Shown here in pieces: positions 61,517 to 64,000 of a stretch of 64,000 nucleotides of DNA. This DNA comes from Galbitalea soli (lineage in GTDB: Bacteria; Actinomycetota; Actinomycetes; Actinomycetales; Microbacteriaceae). Numbering within the stretch: position 1 is the first letter of the stretch; the number at the start of each line of letters is the position of its first letter. The stretch spans positions 186,001 through 250,000 of the forward strand of contig NZ_JAAGWZ010000004.1 of NCBI RefSeq assembly GCF_010686725.1. Direction: 5' to 3'. The translations under genes and the position numbers were made by a program. The notes beneath the pieces were generated by a model. That model was not told the origin of the DNA. It made no database searches and was given only the letters and a program-made list of their open reading frames with translations.

Positions 61517-62536
61517 ATGACGACTTTGAAGGACGTGGGGCGCCGCGCCGGCGTGTCCGCCTCCACCGTGTCGCTCGTGCTGAACGGGCGCGACGCGGGC
61601 CGGGTCCAGCCGTCGATCAGCGCCCGGGTGCGGCTCGCCGCCCGCGAGCTCGGCTACGCGCCGAATCTCGTCGCGCGAAGCCTGCGCACCAATCAGAGTC
61701 ACACGATCGGACTGCTCTCCGACCAGGTCGCGAGCACCCCCTTCGCCGGCCAGATGCTCCAGGGCGCGCAGCAGACGGCGTGGGAGGCCGGCTATCTGCT
61801 CCTCCTCATCGACACCGCGGGTAACGCCGACCTCGAGAAGCCCGCGATCCAGGCGCTCGCCCAGCGCAACATCGACGCGCTCATCTACGCCTCCACCTAC
61901 CACCGCGAGGTCGCCCTGCCCGAGGTGCCCTCCGGCACCCCGTTCCTCCTCCTCGACGGACGCCCCGCGGGCGATGCTCACGTCGACTGGGTGGCGCCCG
62001 ACGAGGTCGCCGGCGCCGCCGCGGCGGTCGAGCACTTCGTCTCGCGCGGCCACCGCCGCATCGGGTTCATCAACTCCGGCGAATCGATCCCCGCGGCCCG
62101 GGGGCGCCTCGAGGGCTACTTCTCGGCCCTGCGGGCGGCGGGCATCGAACCGGATGACCGGCTCATCTCGACCCTGACGGATCGGTCGATCGCCGCGACC
62201 GAGGTCTCGGCGGCGGCGCTGCTCGACCTCCCCGACCGACCCACCGCGATCTTCTGCTTCAACGACCGCGTCGCGGCCGGGCTGTATCGAGAGGCGGCGC
62301 GACGCGGCCTCAGCATCCCCCGGGACCTGTCGATCATCGGGTTCGACGACGATCAGTCCGTCATCGAACACCTCACGCCCTCGCTCACGACCGTCCAGCT
62401 GCCCCACCGGGCGATGGGCGTGTGGGCCGTCGAGCGACTGCTGGACGGCCTGCGCACCGAGGGCGACTCGACCCCTGAGGGCTTCCTCATGCCGTGTCGC
62501 CTGATCGTGCGCGACTCCGTCGCACCACCGAGCTGA
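61517..62536 (+). CDS. LacI-family repressor of the sugar ABC operon
   Basis: The 339-residue protein starts MTTLKDVGRRAGVSASTVSLVLNGRDAGRVQPSISARVRLAARELGYAPNLVARSLRTNQSHTIGLL, a complete LacI HTH with hinge helix, followed by the sugar-binding domain (FCFNDRVAAGLYREAARRGLSIPRDLSIIGFDDD near residue 255). I chose the ATG at 61517 because GGAG lies seven bases upstream; the TTG at 61502 falls inside operator 2. It autoregulates and probably controls the downstream solute-binding protein gene, responding to the imported sugar. Confidence 0.93.
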   Translation: MTTLKDVGRRAGVSASTVSLVLNGRDAGRVQPSISARVRLAARELGYAPNLVARSLRTNQSHTIGLLSDQVASTPFAGQMLQGAQQTAWEAGYLLLLIDTAGNADLEKPAIQALAQRNIDALIYASTYHREVALPEVPSGTPFLLLDGRPAGDAHVDWVAPDEVAGAAAAVEHFVSRGHRRIGFINSGESIPAARGRLEGYFSALRAAGIEPDDRLISTLTDRSIAATEVSAAALLDLPDRPTAIFCFNDRVAAGLYREAARRGLSIPRDLSIIGFDDDQSVIEHLTPSLTTVQLPHRAMGVWAVERLLDGLRTEGDSTPEGFLMPCRLIVRDSVAPPS

Positions 62537-62638
62537 AGAATTCCGGCGCACCACCCCGCACCGCAGCAACGAAGCGGGGTGGCACACACGGCCGGAACCG
62601 CAAGAGAAACATTCCACTCACTCAAGAACGGAACATCA

Positions 62639-63946
62639 ATGAAGATACCAACAATGGCCCTGGCCGCGGTCGCGATGCTGTCGCTGGCCGGCCTCACCGG
62701 CTGCGCCGCCGGTGGGACGACCACGGCATCGTCGACGGGATGCGATGGCAAGCTCCCCTCCGGAACGACCGATATCAGCGTGTGGTACCACAACGGCGAA
62801 GCACCCGACGTCGCCGCGATGACCCAGCTGGCAGCATCCTTCAATGCCTCGCAGAAGAAGGTGCACGTCACGCTCAAGGTGATTCCCGACATGACCGCCT
62901 CGGTCAAGGGCGCCGCTGCCTCGAAGCAGCTCCCGGATGTGCTCGACACCGACTCCGCGAACGCGGCCAACGAGGCCTGGAGCGGCTACCTCCGCCCGCT
63001 CGACTCGTGCATCCCCGCCTCGCTGAAGGCCGACCTCCTGCCCAGCATCGTCTCCGGCGGAACCTACGCCGGCCACCAGTACGCGGTCGGCCTGGTCGAC
63101 TCGGGTATGGCGATGTACGCCTACAAGTCCGACCTCGTGAAGGCCGGGGTGCGGATCCCGACGGGTCTCTCCGACGCGTGGACCGCATCCGAGTTCACCG
63201 ACGCGCTCGCGAAGCTCCGTGCGGCGGGCCACAAGCAGCCGCTCGACCTCTGGAAGACGTCGCCGTGCGCGTACTGCACGGAGACCTACCTGTGGTCATC
63301 CGGTGGCGACCTCGTCGACCGTAAGACGTACAAGACGGCGAGCGGATTCATCAACTCGCCCGACGCGGTCACCGGGCTCACCACCTTCCAGTCGTGGTTC
63401 AAGGACGGCTACGTCGACGACAACAGCGACGGCGCCGCCTTCCTCAACCACCGGGTCTCCCTGTCGTGGAACGGCTTCTGGCAGTACAAGCCGTTCGCGG
63501 CCGCCGCGGGCTCCGACCTGCTCGTGCTCCCGATGCCGAACATGGGCAAGGGTGCGACGAACACCCAGGGCAGCTGGCAGTGGACGATGACCAAGTCGTC
63601 GAAGGACCCCGACGCGCTCTGGGCCTGGATCGCCTACACGCTCGAGCCGCAGAACGTCGCGGCGATCGCGACCTCCAACTCGGGTGTTCCGTCGCGCAAG
63701 TCGGTCCTCGCGACCAGCGCCCTGTACGGGTCGAACGGTCCGCTCGCGCTGATCGGTGATGGTCTGGCGGCGGGGAAGACGGTCGCCCGGCCGATGACGC
63801 CGGGGTACCCCGCGATGGACGCGGCCTACGCCACCGCGATCACCGACATCATCGCCGGGAAGGACGTCAAGACGGCGCTCGACACGGCGGCCGACGCCAT
63901 CAACTCGGATCTCAAGCAGAACGAGTACTACCCGACCCCCAAGTAA
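62639..63946 (+). CDS. sugar ABC transporter solute-binding lipoprotein (family 1)
   Basis: The 435-residue lipoprotein has the lipobox LTGC at Cys22 and a family-1 sugar-binding domain: DISVWYHNGEAPDVAAMTQLAASFNASQKKVHVTLKVIPD (about residues 44-83), AYKSDLVKAGVRIP, VSLSWNGFWQYKPF near 278 and a C-terminal tail ending NEYYPTPK. Ligand unknown. It follows lacI after 102 bases with only a weak ribosome site (AACGGA). Permease genes are expected beyond the window edge, after the hairpin. Confidence 0.92.
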   Translation: MKIPTMALAAVAMLSLAGLTGCAAGGTTTASSTGCDGKLPSGTTDISVWYHNGEAPDVAAMTQLAASFNASQKKVHVTLKVIPDMTASVKGAAASKQLPDVLDTDSANAANEAWSGYLRPLDSCIPASLKADLLPSIVSGGTYAGHQYAVGLVDSGMAMYAYKSDLVKAGVRIPTGLSDAWTASEFTDALAKLRAAGHKQPLDLWKTSPCAYCTETYLWSSGGDLVDRKTYKTASGFINSPDAVTGLTTFQSWFKDGYVDDNSDGAAFLNHRVSLSWNGFWQYKPFAAAAGSDLLVLPMPNMGKGATNTQGSWQWTMTKSSKDPDALWAWIAYTLEPQNVAAIATSNSGVPSRKSVLATSALYGSNGPLALIGDGLAAGKTVARPMTPGYPAMDAAYATAITDIIAGKDVKTALDTAADAINSDLKQNEYYPTPK

Positions 63947-63961
63947 GCCATCCGTCAGTTC

Positions 63962-63994
63962 GGTGTGGGGTCGCTCCGGGAGCGACCCCACACC
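63962..63994 (+). terminator. strong hairpin after the solute-binding protein gene
   Basis: A 15-bp perfect stem, GGTGTGGGGTCGCTC with its complement around CGG, 15 bases after the stop. No T-tract follows, so it may be a processing or stabilising structure between the binding protein and the permease genes and not a full terminator. Confidence 0.6.
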
Positions 63995-64000
63995 CTCGAG

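Overview
The window is a single high-GC stretch of actinobacterial chromosome. GC-rich third positions, frequent GTG and TTG starts, ATGA/GTGA/TAATG stop-start overlaps, many apparently leaderless genes, and families such as DUF3263, DUF6457 and DUF6069 point to Actinomycetota, most likely a soil- or plant-associated member of the Microbacteriaceae (inference). I see no transposase, integrase, tRNA, rRNA or CRISPR array, so this reads as a stable gene neighbourhood and not a mobile island.

The left part (1-14.5 kb) is housekeeping: the end of an ABC exporter, a GNAT acetyltransferase with an alkyltransferase-like protein, a FabG-like reductase, NADP-isocitrate dehydrogenase (icd), a large secreted subtilase, a three-gene flavin electron-transfer module (FMN-binding lipoprotein, ApbE, and a fused RnfD-like/ferredoxin-reductase protein), nagA, purU and an MFS exporter. 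At 14.5-17.5 kb a ZTP (pfl) riboswitch precedes glyA-folD, followed by a PPOX-type flavin protein. At 17.5-24.3 kb come a DUF2207 membrane protein and a galactose locus, galT-galK divergent from a DeoR-type regulator, with a perfect 15-bp-arm palindrome between them and an aldose 1-epimerase behind the regulator. At 24.3-28.4 kb are a YcnI-like copper protein, a Met/His-rich membrane protein, an SRAP/HMCES protein, an arsenate reductase, an aldo/keto reductase and DUF3263.

From 28.4 to 54.7 kb lies a 26-kb catabolic region. It holds an IclR-controlled SDR-SDR-FAH-FAH operon; a quercetinase-like monocupin translationally coupled to an alpha/beta hydrolase and divergent from a LysR regulator; a family-5 ABC importer (with an unusual permease-ATPase fusion) ending in an esterase; a GH1 beta-glucosidase; and a complete protocatechuate branch of the beta-ketoadipate pathway (pcaF-pcaR-iclR-pcaHGBDC-pobA, with pcaIJ and an aromatic aldehyde dehydrogenase divergent). 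Palindromes shared between the separate operons suggest that the IclR and LysR regulators tie them together. My main hypothesis is that this is a flavonol-glycoside degradation system: import and deglucosylation, ring opening of the flavonol by the cupin, hydrolysis of the resulting depside to protocatechuate or 4-hydroxybenzoate, and channelling of these through pobA and pca.

The right part (54.7-64 kb) has a molybdopterin oxidoreductase with fdhD and moeA, a LacI regulator, a DUF6069 membrane protein with a decayed membrane gene behind it, and the start of a sugar ABC operon: a LacI repressor whose promoter sits between two operators, a solute-binding lipoprotein, and a strong hairpin at the window edge.
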